From positions 23,876 through 64,497 of the forward strand of contig DUFN01000002.1 of the NCBI GenBank assembly GCA_013331935.1: 40,622 bases of DNA, read 5' to 3'. A model generated the notes under the pieces. The model was not told the DNA's origin. It made no database searches and saw only the letters and a program-made list of their open reading frames with translations. The stretch is from Nanobdellota archaeon (GTDB lineage Archaea; Nanobdellota; Nanobdellia; UBA10117). Positions 1 through 7,738 of this stretch are shown piece after piece; within the stretch, counting starts at the first letter, position 1; each line of letters starts with the position of its first letter. The position numbers were made by a program, and so were the translations under genes.

Positions 1-309
1 AGAAATAAAGAACTAACTTTGAAACTTGTTGATTATTTAATAGCTATGATGAAGAAATTGAAGCCAGAAAATAAATTCCCGCCGTCATTGCAAGTTTATG
101 ATAAAAAAGAGCTGGCGCAATTTGAAGAGCTAAATAAATATGGGCAATACTCCGCAGAATTTATTTTAGTTACAACTGAATTAATCATGATTCAAGAAAA
201 AACTAATTATCCAAAAGGAACTATGAACATAAAAGTATTTGAAAGCTTTAGAGATAAGCACGATGATATTTTTTCAGTTGTAAGCGCGGCCACGTTTCAA
301 GGCAGATAA
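1..309 (+). CDS. 3' end of an unrecognised protein, cut by the window edge
   Basis: The frame is open from the first base of the window to a TAA at 307-309, so the first in-frame start (TTG at 19) is probably internal and the gene begins upstream. The visible part is about 102 residues, soluble-looking and mixed alpha/beta, with a Lys-rich stretch near the beginning and no motif I recognise. It has no cysteine pairs, membrane segment or signal peptide. The next gene, xerA, converges on it from the other strand. Confidence 0.5.
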   Translation, partial: RNKELTLKLVDYLIAMMKKLKPENKFPPSLQVYDKKELAQFEELNKYGQYSAEFILVTTELIMIQEKTNYPKGTMNIKVFESFRDKHDDIFSVVSAATFQGR

Positions 310-362
310 CTCCCCCCACCCCCACTACTAATCGCCCATGAACGCAAGAAAAAGTACGCCAA

Positions 363-460
363 CAACGAATGTATAACCGTTTTCAAAGTCTGCGAGTTTC
401 CTCGCCTGCTCGGATCGTTGCACTAACTCTTGGTTCGGCTGCTAACGCAGCCTCACGAAC
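363..460 (-). ncRNA. candidate structured RNA downstream of xerA
   Basis: This gap between two convergent genes has no open frame but is dense in inverted repeats. GCGAG (392-396) pairs with CTCGC (401-405), and on the minus strand the loop is GAAA, a GNRA tetraloop. That hairpin is enclosed by CCG/CGG (377-379/411-413) and CAACG/CGTTG (363-367/416-420). Next to it GGCTGC/GCAGCC (437-442/447-452) closes a four-base loop and is enclosed by GTTCG/CGAAC (433-437/456-460; G437 can belong to only one of the two stems). The minus strand ends in a run of guanines (complement of 311-325). The strand is chosen from the GNRA loop. No known RNA family is recognised. Confidence 0.3.
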
Positions 461-492
461 GTAACACCCGATTAAGCGGTTTCACTCACAGA

Positions 493-1296
493 TTACAAAT
501 CATCCAGCGGGCTTCTCACTTTTTTCAGTTCCGCGGTTGAAACCTTTGTATAAATCTGCGTGGTTGAAAGATCTGAGTGGCCGAGTAATTCCTGAATCTT
601 GCGGATGTCCACCCCTGCTTCCAAAAGATGAGTTGCAAACGAATGCCGTAACATGTGCGGATGCACATGCTTGGAGAGGCCAGCCTTCCCAGCTAAGTCG
701 GCAAGAACTTTCTGCACCAATCTTTTTGACAGGTGGCCGTTTCTCCCCACAAATACAAATCCTTTTCGCTCCTTCAGAAATCTAGTTAGGTCTTTGGAAA
801 CTTTCTCGGACAAAATCATCAACCTGTCCTTTGCTCCTTTTCCGCGGCGCACCCAGCCGACCTTGTCTTTTATCTCTAAATCTTCGGTTTTCAGATTAAT
901 TAATTCTGACAATCGCAGTCCGGAAGAATACAATAATTCAATCATCAGTTTATGTTTGAAATTTTTTGCGGTGTTTAACAATAATTTTATTTCGTCTTTC
1001 GTCAAAACTATAGGAACTTTCTTCGCGCGCTTCGGGGTTTTTACATCAATAAATTTTCTGCCAAGAACTTCCTGAAAATAAAACACGAGCGCCGCCTTCG
1101 CCAGCGCAACTGAGGCCGGCTCGAGATTTTTCTCTGCAATCATATGCGCAAGAAAGGATTTTACATCATCGTTATTTACTGCGGCGGCGTCTTTCCTGAT
1201 GAAATCAAAAAACTTCTGCACGTGAAAGCAGTAGCTCGTCACAGTGTTCTCTGAGAATCCGCGGAGCTTTAACTCGGTGGCCAGCTTGCTGAGCAT
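493..1296 (-). CDS. xerA: XerA-type tyrosine recombinase
   Basis: Site-specific recombinase of the XerC/D/A family; archaeal XerA resolves chromosome dimers at dif-like sites. The protein is 267 residues, a little short for the family. It has an N-terminal SAM-like core-binding domain (about 1-85) and a C-terminal catalytic domain. Catalytic residues visible are Arg in SSGLRLSELINL, Lys in GKGAKDR, the HMLRH box (His-x-x-Arg), His in LLGHSDLSTT and the nucleophile Tyr in QIYTKV. It lacks the extra helix of integron IntI. A TATA-like box (complement of 1319-1326) lies about 25 bases before the ATG. It is transcribed divergently from the cupredoxin gene and ends beside a possible structured RNA. 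It could also serve an integrative element, but no element boundaries are visible. Confidence 0.93.
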   Translation of the reverse strand: MLSKLATELKLRGFSENTVTSYCFHVQKFFDFIRKDAAAVNNDDVKSFLAHMIAEKNLEPASVALAKAALVFYFQEVLGRKFIDVKTPKRAKKVPIVLTKDEIKLLLNTAKNFKHKLMIELLYSSGLRLSELINLKTEDLEIKDKVGWVRRGKGAKDRLMILSEKVSKDLTRFLKERKGFVFVGRNGHLSKRLVQKVLADLAGKAGLSKHVHPHMLRHSFATHLLEAGVDIRKIQELLGHSDLSTTQIYTKVSTAELKKVRSPLDDL

Positions 1297-1318
1297 ACCT
1301 CAGGCATGCCGTGCTAAG

Positions 1319-1363
1319 TTAATATACTTTTTGCGCATGGCAGACCAAATGCTTTAAATATTA
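1319..1363. promoter_or_regulatory. divergent promoter region, xerA / cupredoxin
   Basis: The minus-strand TATA-like sequence (complement of 1319-1326) sits about 25 bases before the xerA ATG. The plus-strand TTTAAATATTA (1353-1363) sits about 25 bases before the cupredoxin ATG at 1381. Both spacings suggest leaderless transcripts. Confidence 0.55.
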
Positions 1364-1380
1364 ATAAATACAAATAAATT

Positions 1381-1746
1381 ATGGCAATTGACAATAAATT
1401 AATAATAGTTGTTGGGTTTTTAGTAATGATAGTGTTGATTAGCGGCTGTTCCGCAGAGAAACAAGTGCAAACTGCACCGTCAGGAGATTCTAGCGTTAAA
1501 GTAGATGTTGATATAAGCGGTTTTGCATTTAATCCAGCTACATTAACCGTGCCAAAAGGCACAGCTGTTGTATGGGAAAACAGCGATTCTGTGAAACATA
1601 CAATTGTTTCTGATGCGGGCACGGAAATTAATTCAGCTGCTCTTTCAAAAGGACAGACTTATTCACACACGTTTAACACAGCGGGAACATACAATTATTA
1701 TTGCAGCCTGCATCCTGCGATGATTGGAAAGATAATTATTAATTAA
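1381..1746 (+). CDS. blue-copper (cupredoxin) lipoprotein
   Basis: Small extracytoplasmic type 1 copper protein of the plastocyanin/azurin class, likely an electron carrier or copper chaperone on the outer face of the membrane. Residues 6-22 form a hydrophobic signal sequence ending in a lipobox (LISGC) with the lipidated Cys at 23. The mature domain (about 38-121) shows the four expected copper ligands: His73, then Cys108, His111 and Met114 in the spacing Cys-x2-His-x2-Met. Length (121) is typical. The gene stands alone with its own TATA box. The membrane redox cluster at 5-9 kb could be a functional partner, but nothing in the sequence links them directly. Confidence 0.9.
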   Translation: MAIDNKLIIVVGFLVMIVLISGCSAEKQVQTAPSGDSSVKVDVDISGFAFNPATLTVPKGTAVVWENSDSVKHTIVSDAGTEINSAALSKGQTYSHTFNTAGTYNYYCSLHPAMIGKIIIN

Positions 1747-1781
1747 GGCAAATGTTCTGGCAGATAAATTAATTAATAATC

Positions 1782-3284
1782 TTATTCTGCCTGCGGCACT
1801 GGCCTCGAGAAGTCCTCAACGTGCCCAAGGACTGCCTTCGCGCCTTTTAAAGTATAAAGCAAGTCCTGCCATGATTTTATTTTTAACAAACGCATAGCTA
1901 TGTATCTTGGGTCCATAAAAATGCTGTAAATTTTATTGCACATCTGCTGTATTTCTTCCAGCGTCATGTCCGGGCTTTTGAAAACCGGCGCAGCCATATC
2001 ATAGGCATCATAATCGTACGGATCAAATTCATCCCTAAACCATCTGTTTTTGACTGCATCCCTGTTTAATGGAGTGCCAGGGTATGGAATAACAGTAGTT
2101 GACTGTAATACGTCCGCATAGCCTTTTAGCATTACTCTCTTTGCTAATTCATAAGTTCTCATAGCATCTGCTTTTGTTTCCCATGGATAGCCGACCATAA
2201 TTGTCAGATGCACCATCAGGCCAGCCTCCTTGGCAGCCCTGCAGCTAGGTTCAACTGCTTCTATCTTAGTTCCCTTGTCCAGCCTGTCAATTGTTTCCTG
2301 ATTTCCAGATTCTAACCCGAATTTTAATAATCTAAACCCCGCCTCTTTCATTAGTTTGCATTCCTCTGCGTTTATGGCTCCAAATCTCATGTTGCAGGAA
2401 TACATTACTTTTTTGTTATACCCAGACTCAATCATCAAATTGCAGAACTTTTTCAGCCAAGCCCCAACTGTTATGGTGCCGCAGTCATCAAAAATTTCCT
2501 TTACTCCGATTTCATCAACAAGATATTTTACTTCTTCCATTACATTTTCCGGTGACCTTGCCCTGAATGTTCCCAGAGGATACAATGTGTGGTCCCAAAC
2601 GCAGAAGGTGCATTTGCCCCACCAGCAGTCCCGCCCAGACATGATGTATGCCAAAGGCCTGCCAGCCAGATTAAATTCTTTTTGATATCGTTCATTATGT
2701 GTAAACTTTCTGTCAATTATCGGAGCATCATCAAGTTTCTTTTTTAATTCGTATCTTCCGTTTTCTACAATTTTTCCGTCTTTTCTGTACCAAATTCCTT
2801 TTGGTATTTCTTTTTTATTTTCCAGGGCGTCCGCCAGATCCACAGAAGCAAAATCATGATAGCCGCCGCAGATTAAGAAATCTATTGGCGAATTTTGCAT
2901 CGACTCTAAAGGCAGGGCAGTTGGATGGTCTCCGCACAAAACTAATTTTAGATGCGGATATTTTTCCTTTAAAACTTTTGCAATTTCCCAGTGCTTCTTT
3001 ATCGTAGGTGTTTTGGTGTCAAAAATAAACATATCTGGTTTTTCCTCATCTAAAAACTCGAAGAACTGTTCTGTGTTTAACCCTTCTGCAATGCAGTCCT
3101 TCCAGTAAGTTTTGTATCCTAAGTTTTTAAGCCACGTGGCAGCAGTCCCCATTGCAACTGGAAACAAGAAAGTAGGATTGTTGAAATACTGGAATTGCCT
3201 ATTTTGGCTTAGCAATGGAACTCCCTTTGCAGATATAGTTGGGGGATATCCAACAACAATCTTAAGCTTCTTATTTTCTGCCAT
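1782..3284 (-). CDS. B12-binding-domain-type radical SAM protein
   Basis: Radical S-adenosylmethionine enzyme of the class with an N-terminal Rossmann-like (cobalamin-binding-type) domain, about residues 1-150, and a radical SAM TIM barrel, about 205-420. The cluster-binding cysteines are Cys220, Cys225 and Cys228, a CX4CX2C arrangement (CWWGKCTFC) instead of the usual CX3CX2C; spacing variants with a WWG segment exist in some B12-type radical SAM families. The canonical cobalamin DxHxxG motif is not seen, so cobalamin binding is doubtful. Further barrel motifs include LKFGLESGNQ and IMVGYPWET. Length is 500 residues. Substrate is unknown. A TATA box lies near 3314-3325, so it is probably monocistronic. 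Confidence 0.85.
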   Translation of the reverse strand: MAENKKLKIVVGYPPTISAKGVPLLSQNRQFQYFNNPTFLFPVAMGTAATWLKNLGYKTYWKDCIAEGLNTEQFFEFLDEEKPDMFIFDTKTPTIKKHWEIAKVLKEKYPHLKLVLCGDHPTALPLESMQNSPIDFLICGGYHDFASVDLADALENKKEIPKGIWYRKDGKIVENGRYELKKKLDDAPIIDRKFTHNERYQKEFNLAGRPLAYIMSGRDCWWGKCTFCVWDHTLYPLGTFRARSPENVMEEVKYLVDEIGVKEIFDDCGTITVGAWLKKFCNLMIESGYNKKVMYSCNMRFGAINAEECKLMKEAGFRLLKFGLESGNQETIDRLDKGTKIEAVEPSCRAAKEAGLMVHLTIMVGYPWETKADAMRTYELAKRVMLKGYADVLQSTTVIPYPGTPLNRDAVKNRWFRDEFDPYDYDAYDMAAPVFKSPDMTLEEIQQMCNKIYSIFMDPRYIAMRLLKIKSWQDLLYTLKGAKAVLGHVEDFSRPVPQAE

Positions 3285-3394
3285 AAAACTAACTATTTTG
3301 CGTAAATTTGTGCTTATATAAACTTTTCTAAATTAACTTAACAGACGCAGGAATGGCGCCATGTGTGTTGTTATTGCCTAACATCTCAGAAAAA

Positions 3395-3679
3395 CTATTC
3401 CCCCACTTCCAAAGCATACTGCTTCTCTTTCTTTCTGAGTTTTCTCGCCACAACCCTGTATTTCTCAAAGCGGTAGTATGCAATAACTATTTGTGAAAAG
3501 CCGATTGTGAGAAGCAGGCTTCCAAGAAAAATATACGGGCTTCCAAAGAAAAACTTCAGTACAATCAGGCCGACGCCAATGAAGGACAGGCCAGTCGTCA
3601 TGTATTGCTGCATAGTCCTTTCCCGCGATAAAATGGTCTGTTCCTCAAGAAGAAGCATGTGTTTTTTTGATGAAGCCAT
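3395..3679 (-). CDS. DUF202/YidH-like small membrane protein
   Basis: 94-residue protein with two membrane segments (about 28-47 and 52-70). The N-terminal segment LSRERTMQQYMTTGLSFIGVG resembles the DUF202 signature, in which an ERT motif leads into a first helix with a conserved TGL. The C-terminal tail is strongly basic (KLRKKEK) and probably cytoplasmic. No enzymatic role is known for the family. It has its own TATA-like element near 3701-3712, about 27 bases before the ATG. Confidence 0.6.
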   Translation of the reverse strand: MASSKKHMLLLEEQTILSRERTMQQYMTTGLSFIGVGLIVLKFFFGSPYIFLGSLLLTIGFSQIVIAYYRFEKYRVVARKLRKKEKQYALEVGE

Positions 3680-3753
3680 AAAATAATAACTTCATGTTCG
3701 TATAAAAAGGATTTTTAGCACTGGAGATAAATAACTATATTATAATTAGCTAA

Positions 3754-4416
3754 CTATGCAAATTTATTCACATAAGTATTGATCTCATCCTGCGAGATGG
3801 CGCAGCCTGCAAATTTCAAAGCCCATAAAACGCCTTCCAGCGCGTCCTTGCTGTTGATGCCAAGCAGGCCAGCCTTCCATGCAGCAAAGGCCAGCTCTGC
3901 AGAGCGTATTACTTGCATGCCCTTGCAGAAGTCTGAAACAAAAGCCATATTATCTTTGTTTATTTTTACGTTAGTGTGAAGTTTTGACTGTAACATGTCA
4001 CGTAGCATTTCAGGATTTTCAATGACGAGCCGAGTTGTTCTTTCATCAATTGCCAGCGCATCTGCATTCGCAACTTTCCCAAGAACAAGAACAGAAATTT
4101 CGCCGGGATGAACTATTTTCAGGGGCTTGCCTTCTGCAAAAAACGAGCTGTTTATGGAATTCATCAGCGTGTTAATTTTCTGGGCATGCCCTTTCTCTTC
4201 GTAAAGTTTCAAAACATTCTGTCCGATTAGATTATTCAGCCTGATTCCTTCATACTTGAAACGCATTGTTTCCATTGATTTTCCGATTGTTTCGGCCTTG
4301 ACAGTATTTGTTATTGCAAAATCAGAGCCGTAAATCTTCTGGAGCTGAGGAAGGTAAGTAAGTCCGCATGTAGTTGCAAGGCTTATCAATGTTGATGAGT
4401 CAAATAGTATTGCCAT
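3754..4416 (-). CDS. PIN-like domain protein, putative RNase
   Basis: The N-terminus MAILFDSSTLISLA matches the first strand and first acidic residue (Asp6) of PIN nucleases. Later acidic positions are a Glu in HPGEISVLVLG and Asp residues in NADALAIDERTTR, as expected for the metal-binding pocket. The central part (about 60-110) looks like an insertion, and the C-terminal 60 residues are helical. At 220 residues it is longer than typical VapC toxins (about 130). It lies 3 bases downstream of the 190-residue gene in the same direction, so the pair is co-transcribed. Toxin activity is inferred from the fold and the two-gene arrangement only. Confidence 0.65.
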   Translation of the reverse strand: MAILFDSSTLISLATTCGLTYLPQLQKIYGSDFAITNTVKAETIGKSMETMRFKYEGIRLNNLIGQNVLKLYEEKGHAQKINTLMNSINSSFFAEGKPLKIVHPGEISVLVLGKVANADALAIDERTTRLVIENPEMLRDMLQSKLHTNVKINKDNMAFVSDFCKGMQVIRSAELAFAAWKAGLLGINSKDALEGVLWALKFAGCAISQDEINTYVNKFA

Positions 4417-4419
4417 TTT

Positions 4420-4992
4420 TTATTTTAATTTGAATAATTTCCTCACAAGATTTATTTTTTTTTCATCATCAACTATTGGCTCAACAAATTTTTCATGCGT
4501 GGTTGTCTCACCAGTCATCGGCATCAGTTCCCACTTTGTTACGCCAGTTGCTTCTGCCGCCTGCCCGAGAGACAAGCCATGTTCGTAAAGCTTTGAGCTT
4601 TTTTTAATTTTCGAAAAGTTCAACACATCTTCAATATAAAATCTGATTCTTTTGCTGAAGCCTTCTATGTCTCTGAAAAGCATCTGCAATGTATTCGAAT
4701 ATTTTTCTAAGTCATTCCTCTTTAGCGCAAAAATCGCATCGTCCATGTGCGAGAGGACTGCTTTAGTAAACTCTTTTATTTTCTTATGCTTTTTGTATTT
4801 CTCAGTTTCGAAAATTTTGGCAAGTGCATAAATTGCAACAGCGACATTTGTTATTTCCTTATCATTATATATTGACATTGAGTGAACTATGTGGTCAGAC
4901 AGGCCATGCAGATTTTCTATCTGCCCGCCTTTCACAGCAGCGTAAGCCCCTTCGAGAGCATTCAAAACATCTTTTTTAGCATTTAATTCCAT
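4420..4992 (-). CDS. helical partner of the PIN-like protein, possible antitoxin
   Basis: 190-residue, mostly helical protein. Residues 1-130 look like a helical bundle with many Lys/Glu. Around residues 138-156 a short helix-turn-helix-like stretch (LSLGQAAEATGVTKWEL) could bind DNA. The C-terminus is basic. It is the first gene of a two-gene unit with the PIN-like gene, with a TATA-like element near 5008-5020. Gene order (DNA-binding partner first, nuclease second) resembles toxin-antitoxin modules, but the protein is longer than usual antitoxins and I do not recognise its family. Confidence 0.5.
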   Translation of the reverse strand: MELNAKKDVLNALEGAYAAVKGGQIENLHGLSDHIVHSMSIYNDKEITNVAVAIYALAKIFETEKYKKHKKIKEFTKAVLSHMDDAIFALKRNDLEKYSNTLQMLFRDIEGFSKRIRFYIEDVLNFSKIKKSSKLYEHGLSLGQAAEATGVTKWELMPMTGETTTHEKFVEPIVDDEKKINLVRKLFKLK

Positions 4993-5047
4993 GTCAGTGC
5001 CAGCATAGTTTATTTATTTGGCTTAATAAATATTACTTCATACCTAA

Positions 5048-5698
5048 CTATCTAATTAGGCATTCTTCATACATGTCTGGATGGTGCCCCATATGCTCGC
5101 GCCATTGTGCATCAGTGTAGCCTGGTGGAGTTGCACATTTATCATTAGGATTCTGTGCTTTAATTGCGGCTTGGTATTTTTCAGAACTGAAACTAGTTTC
5201 AGCAGAGTAAACTTCGTATGCAACAAATCCCAAAAATATCGCAACAAACACTACAATGGCGATTGTTATTTGTTTATCTGTGTTTTTTCCATCCTGCAAA
5301 ACGTGATGTGTATGTTTCGCCCGCTCTGCAAAATACAATGCTATTGCCGAAATAACAACCGCAAGCCCTGCCACCATGAAAACTGCAAAGTAGCCTTTCG
5401 CGAAGGGAAAGCCAGCCAGAAGCAGGCCGGCATTTGCCAAAAGCATGTGTTTTGAGATGCATTTGCCCATCCGGAAATAAAGCACAGTTGCGATAATTAG
5501 CATAGTTATGCCTATTGCCCAGAAGTATAATTGATACCGCGTCAGGAAGAACAATGGCATGCCCGTGATAAATACCCCGAAAAACGCAAGCATGGCAATT
5601 GCGGCAGTGCATACTGAGTGGCAGATATTGTAAGAGCTGATTATACTCATCCCGCCTGTTGCAGCATTCGCCACGCCGATTGCACTTTCTTTATTCAT
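5048..5698 (-). CDS. polytopic membrane protein, last gene of the redox cluster
   Basis: 216 residues if translation begins at the ATG at 5698. There are about six membrane segments, then a short soluble tail with PPGYTDAQW and a His pair (HMGHH) near the end. A CHSVC pair of cysteines (26 and 30) lies at the start of the first membrane helix, suggesting metal or thiol chemistry in the membrane. An in-frame upstream ATG at 5791 overlaps the doxX-like stop as ATGA, but the extra 31 residues are encoded by two strong hairpins and look non-coding, so I chose 5698. The gene contains one copy of the cluster palindrome (5188-5201), where it encodes E-T-S-F-S. Function is unknown. Confidence 0.6.
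   Translation of the reverse strand: MNKESAIGVANAATGGMSIISSYNICHSVCTAAIAMLAFFGVFITGMPLFFLTRYQLYFWAIGITMLIIATVLYFRMGKCISKHMLLANAGLLLAGFPFAKGYFAVFMVAGLAVVISAIALYFAERAKHTHHVLQDGKNTDKQITIAIVVFVAIFLGFVAYEVYSAETSFSSEKYQAAIKAQNPNDKCATPPGYTDAQWREHMGHHPDMYEECLIR
5188..5201. promoter_or_regulatory. operator-like palindrome TGAAACTAGTTTCA, copy 1
   Basis: Exact copy of the 14-bp palindrome found at 8709, 8776 and 8885, extended here to 16 bp (CTGAAACTAGTTTCAG, 5187-5202). It lies inside the coding sequence of the last gene of the cluster. Confidence 0.5.
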
Positions 5699-5707
5699 CC
5701 GAACCGC

Positions 5708-5776
5708 AAGGGGGCTCCGCCCCCTTTCAGTTTGAGGTTCTTCCTGATTTCCCCCGAGCGCAGTCCTCGACTGCGC
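5708..5776. repeat. two strong hairpins between the doxX-like gene and the next gene
   Basis: AAGGGGGC (5708-5715) pairs with GCCCCCTT (5719-5726) around a 3-base loop. GCGCAGTC (5758-5765) pairs perfectly with GACTGCGC (5769-5776) around CTC. Both fall in the possible N-terminal extension of the downstream gene. They may form an mRNA processing or attenuation site, or be a small palindromic insertion. Confidence 0.5.
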
Positions 5777-5787
5777 ATACATTTTTA

Positions 5788-6243
5788 TCATAATAATAAC
5801 CTAAACCATTTATTTTTTTCAACTATTTTTGTTTTTGCAAGATATTTATCAATGCCAATAAATTTTCCAGCCTCAAAAACAATTAGTGCGAATAAAACCG
5901 CGGCGTAAACTATGTGCTCTTCAATTAAGTTATGTTTGGGTGGAAACCGCGCAAGGTAAAACAAAAGCATCATCACAATTCCAAGAGATGAGGCTGTTTT
6001 TACGAGCAGGCCAAGCAGAAGGCACAGGCCAATCAGGAAAAGCCCCCACGCAACAAGCAGGCTGACTGCGGGATTGCCGGCCATGCCTGCGTAAAAGCTT
6101 TGAAATGGCCCATAAGCAACCTTTGTCAGGAAAGAATCTGCGCTGAACTTTGGGTTTGTTATGTCTTGCCAGCCAGGAATAATAAATATAATTCCGATTA
6201 AGATTCTTAAAATAAAAATTGGAATTTTATTTATCCGCAGCAT
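5788..6243 (-). CDS. DoxX-family membrane protein
   Basis: About 151 residues with four membrane segments in the DoxX pattern: ILRILIGIIFIIPGWQDI at the start, a central pair of helices with LLLGLLVKTASSLG, and a last helix before a basic tail. DoxX proteins include the small subunit of archaeal thiosulfate:quinone oxidoreductase and other membrane redox partners. The start is uncertain. I chose the ATG at 6243, which has GGGAG about 11 bases upstream and matches the usual family N-terminus; a TTG at 6294 would overlap the upstream stop and add 17 residues. It sits in the cluster with rhodanese and PCYCGC-like genes, which favours a sulfur or thiol role. Confidence 0.75.
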   Translation of the reverse strand: MLRINKIPIFILRILIGIIFIIPGWQDITNPKFSADSFLTKVAYGPFQSFYAGMAGNPAVSLLVAWGLFLIGLCLLLGLLVKTASSLGIVMMLLFYLARFPPKHNLIEEHIVYAAVLFALIVFEAGKFIGIDKYLAKTKIVEKNKWFRLLL

Positions 6244-6286
6244 TCTTTTATCTTCTCCCACAATTTTTGTAACCAACTTTTTATTT

Positions 6287-6607
6287 TTAGCCAATCCATT
6301 TTAGCAAATAATAAACTACCGTTGTTCCGGCAATTATTACAATTATCTTGAAACCTTTAAGTTTTTCGTTTTTTTCCATTACATGCGTTGCGCCTGCAAT
6401 GCTCTGGCCCATTAGGATTGCCAGCAGTAGTTGTGTTTTCACAACAGAAAAAATATTCAGTAATAATAGAATAATCCATGTACTGACAACTGCCGCGCAG
6501 ACTGCACAGATATTTTTATCAAATCTCTTATCGATAATTGGTTTTATGGCCAGCCACGCAAAAAATAACCCTGCAATTGCCGCGAGTACGTAAATTATTA
6601 CATCCAT
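6287..6607 (-). CDS. small membrane protein of the redox cluster
   Basis: 106 residues with about four membrane segments and a pair of cysteines in NICAVCAAVVS at the cytoplasm/membrane boundary of the second segment. The ATG at 6607 overlaps the end of the upstream gene by 10 bases, indicating translational coupling; a longer in-frame version would extend deep into that gene and is unlikely. Family not recognised. The Cys-x2-Cys in a membrane context is shared with its neighbours. Confidence 0.55.
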   Translation of the reverse strand: MDVIIYVLAAIAGLFFAWLAIKPIIDKRFDKNICAVCAAVVSTWIILLLLNIFSVVKTQLLLAILMGQSIAGATHVMEKNEKLKGFKIIVIIAGTTVVYYLLKWIG

Positions 6608-7134
6608 TTTATCACGCCCCACAAAAATGCGGATAATGCTGCGCAGGCAATCACGACGAAAGAAACACCTTGGAATGGCCAAAGAGATTTGTTATTGCGG
6701 TTTTCTTTTATTGCATCGCTCAGCCACAATGCAAACCAAATGCCAAGCGTTCCGAAAAGAATTCCTGTCAGAAGTTTGTCAATACCAAACACGCCAAGGC
6801 CAAGCATTGCGTGATGCTCTGGCATGCTCTTGACCATGTCTACGTTTGTTATGAGGCCTGCCGCGTAAAACGGAATTACTGTGAGAAAGAATGAAGCCAC
6901 GATAAATGCGGCGTCCTGAAATTTGAAATTAATTTTTTTCTTGGCAAGCTTGCTGAACCACAATGCTGTTGATGCAACCATTGCGCCCATGAAAAGCCCA
7001 GAGATGCTATCATCAACACCGAACACACGCGCAAGCGCAACACCGCCGATTGCTGCGCCTGTGCAGAGTGGGCAGTGCGCGCGTACAGAACTGATTAGAG
7101 TTAAAAATAAAGGAAAGAGAAAAAACTTTTTCAT
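6598..7134 (-). CDS. secreted-end CPLC membrane protein
   Basis: 178 residues. A signal-like helix (3-18) ends in RAHCPLCTGAA, placing a His-Cys-x2-Cys motif (His20, Cys21, Cys24) at the outer membrane face, followed by about four more membrane segments. The ATG at 7134 follows the rhodanese stop as TAA-A-ATG, so the two are coupled; the longer in-frame reading inside the rhodanese gene was rejected. The exposed CxxC suggests disulfide or metal exchange with the rhodanese and the PCYCGC-like protein. No named family is recognised. Confidence 0.6.
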   Translation of the reverse strand: MKKFFLFPLFLTLISSVRAHCPLCTGAAIGGVALARVFGVDDSISGLFMGAMVASTALWFSKLAKKKINFKFQDAAFIVASFFLTVIPFYAAGLITNVDMVKSMPEHHAMLGLGVFGIDKLLTGILFGTLGIWFALWLSDAIKENRNNKSLWPFQGVSFVVIACAALSAFLWGVIKWM

Positions 7135-7135
7135 T

Positions 7136-7735
7136 TTAACAGCCAAATTCCTCCGTAACTGTGCAGCCAGAATTATTATTATCTGTTGCTGACATCGGCA
7201 CAGATTCAATATAATCTTCGGCTTTTGTTAAGTTCCATTCGTGCTCGTGGTTCCATAAAGTCCAAGAATAACGCCATTCATTCCAACCTATGCCTAAATG
7301 CTGCACATAAATACCATTTTCCGCAAGCATTAGGCCGATTTTTCTGCCAGTCATGCATGGCACACTGTAGCAGTAAACAATTATTTCTTTGCCCGGATTT
7401 TTTTCTTTCAACTTTGCAAAAGAATTTACTATCCGTTCTTCATCTTTGTAAGCAGACGTATCCGGATCTTTGTACGCAGGTATGTTTATTGCGCCTTTGA
7501 TATGTCCATTGGCATATTCCTGTGTGCTTCTTAAATCCACTAAAATGAAGCTGTCGTCGTTGCTATCTATTGCCTTGCGGACGCTGTGCGGGCTCACGTG
7601 GACAGCATTTTCAATCTCGTAAAATTCTTTAATTAATTTTTCTTTTGAAAATTGTTTGTCTATTACATAAAATGTAGCGCTTCCAATTGCGCTGCTTAAA
7701 ATTGCAACAATAAAAAATAAAAAAATCTGTTTCAT
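7136..7735 (-). CDS. membrane-anchored rhodanese (sulfurtransferase)
   Basis: 199 residues: an N-terminal membrane anchor (about 2-23), a single rhodanese domain (about 45-165) and a short tail. Rhodanese features are FILVDLRSTQEYANGHIKGAINIP (the conserved Asp-Arg and the His-Ile-x-Gly-Ala segment) and an active loop YCYSVPCMTGRK containing Cys122 and Cys127, longer than the usual CxxGxR loop. Rhodaneses carry a cysteine persulfide. The domain is predicted outside the cell because of the anchor. The tail has Cys191 and ends in Gly-Cys, a feature shared with the two upstream genes. It starts 3 bases after the upstream stop. Confidence 0.88.
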   Translation of the reverse strand: MKQIFLFFIVAILSSAIGSATFYVIDKQFSKEKLIKEFYEIENAVHVSPHSVRKAIDSNDDSFILVDLRSTQEYANGHIKGAINIPAYKDPDTSAYKDEERIVNSFAKLKEKNPGKEIIVYCYSVPCMTGRKIGLMLAENGIYVQHLGIGWNEWRYSWTLWNHEHEWNLTKAEDYIESVPMSATDNNNSGCTVTEEFGC

Positions 7736-7738
7736 TTG

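Noticed and set aside
437-460. Integron attC-like hairpin beside a tyrosine recombinase
   Set aside because: The recombinase lacks the IntI-specific insertion, and no repeated attC array or cassettes are present.
3353-3362. 10-bp palindrome ATGGCGCCAT
   Set aside because: Short, single copy and not placed at a promoter; likely chance.
5699-5791. N-terminal extension of the membrane protein starting at 5791
   Set aside because: It is encoded by two hairpins, has atypical hydrophilic composition, and a good internal ATG precedes the first membrane segment. The ATGA overlap keeps some doubt.
7109-7137. Longer start of the CPLC membrane protein inside the rhodanese gene
   Set aside because: The TAA-A-ATG junction and the signal-like helix point to the ATG at 7134.
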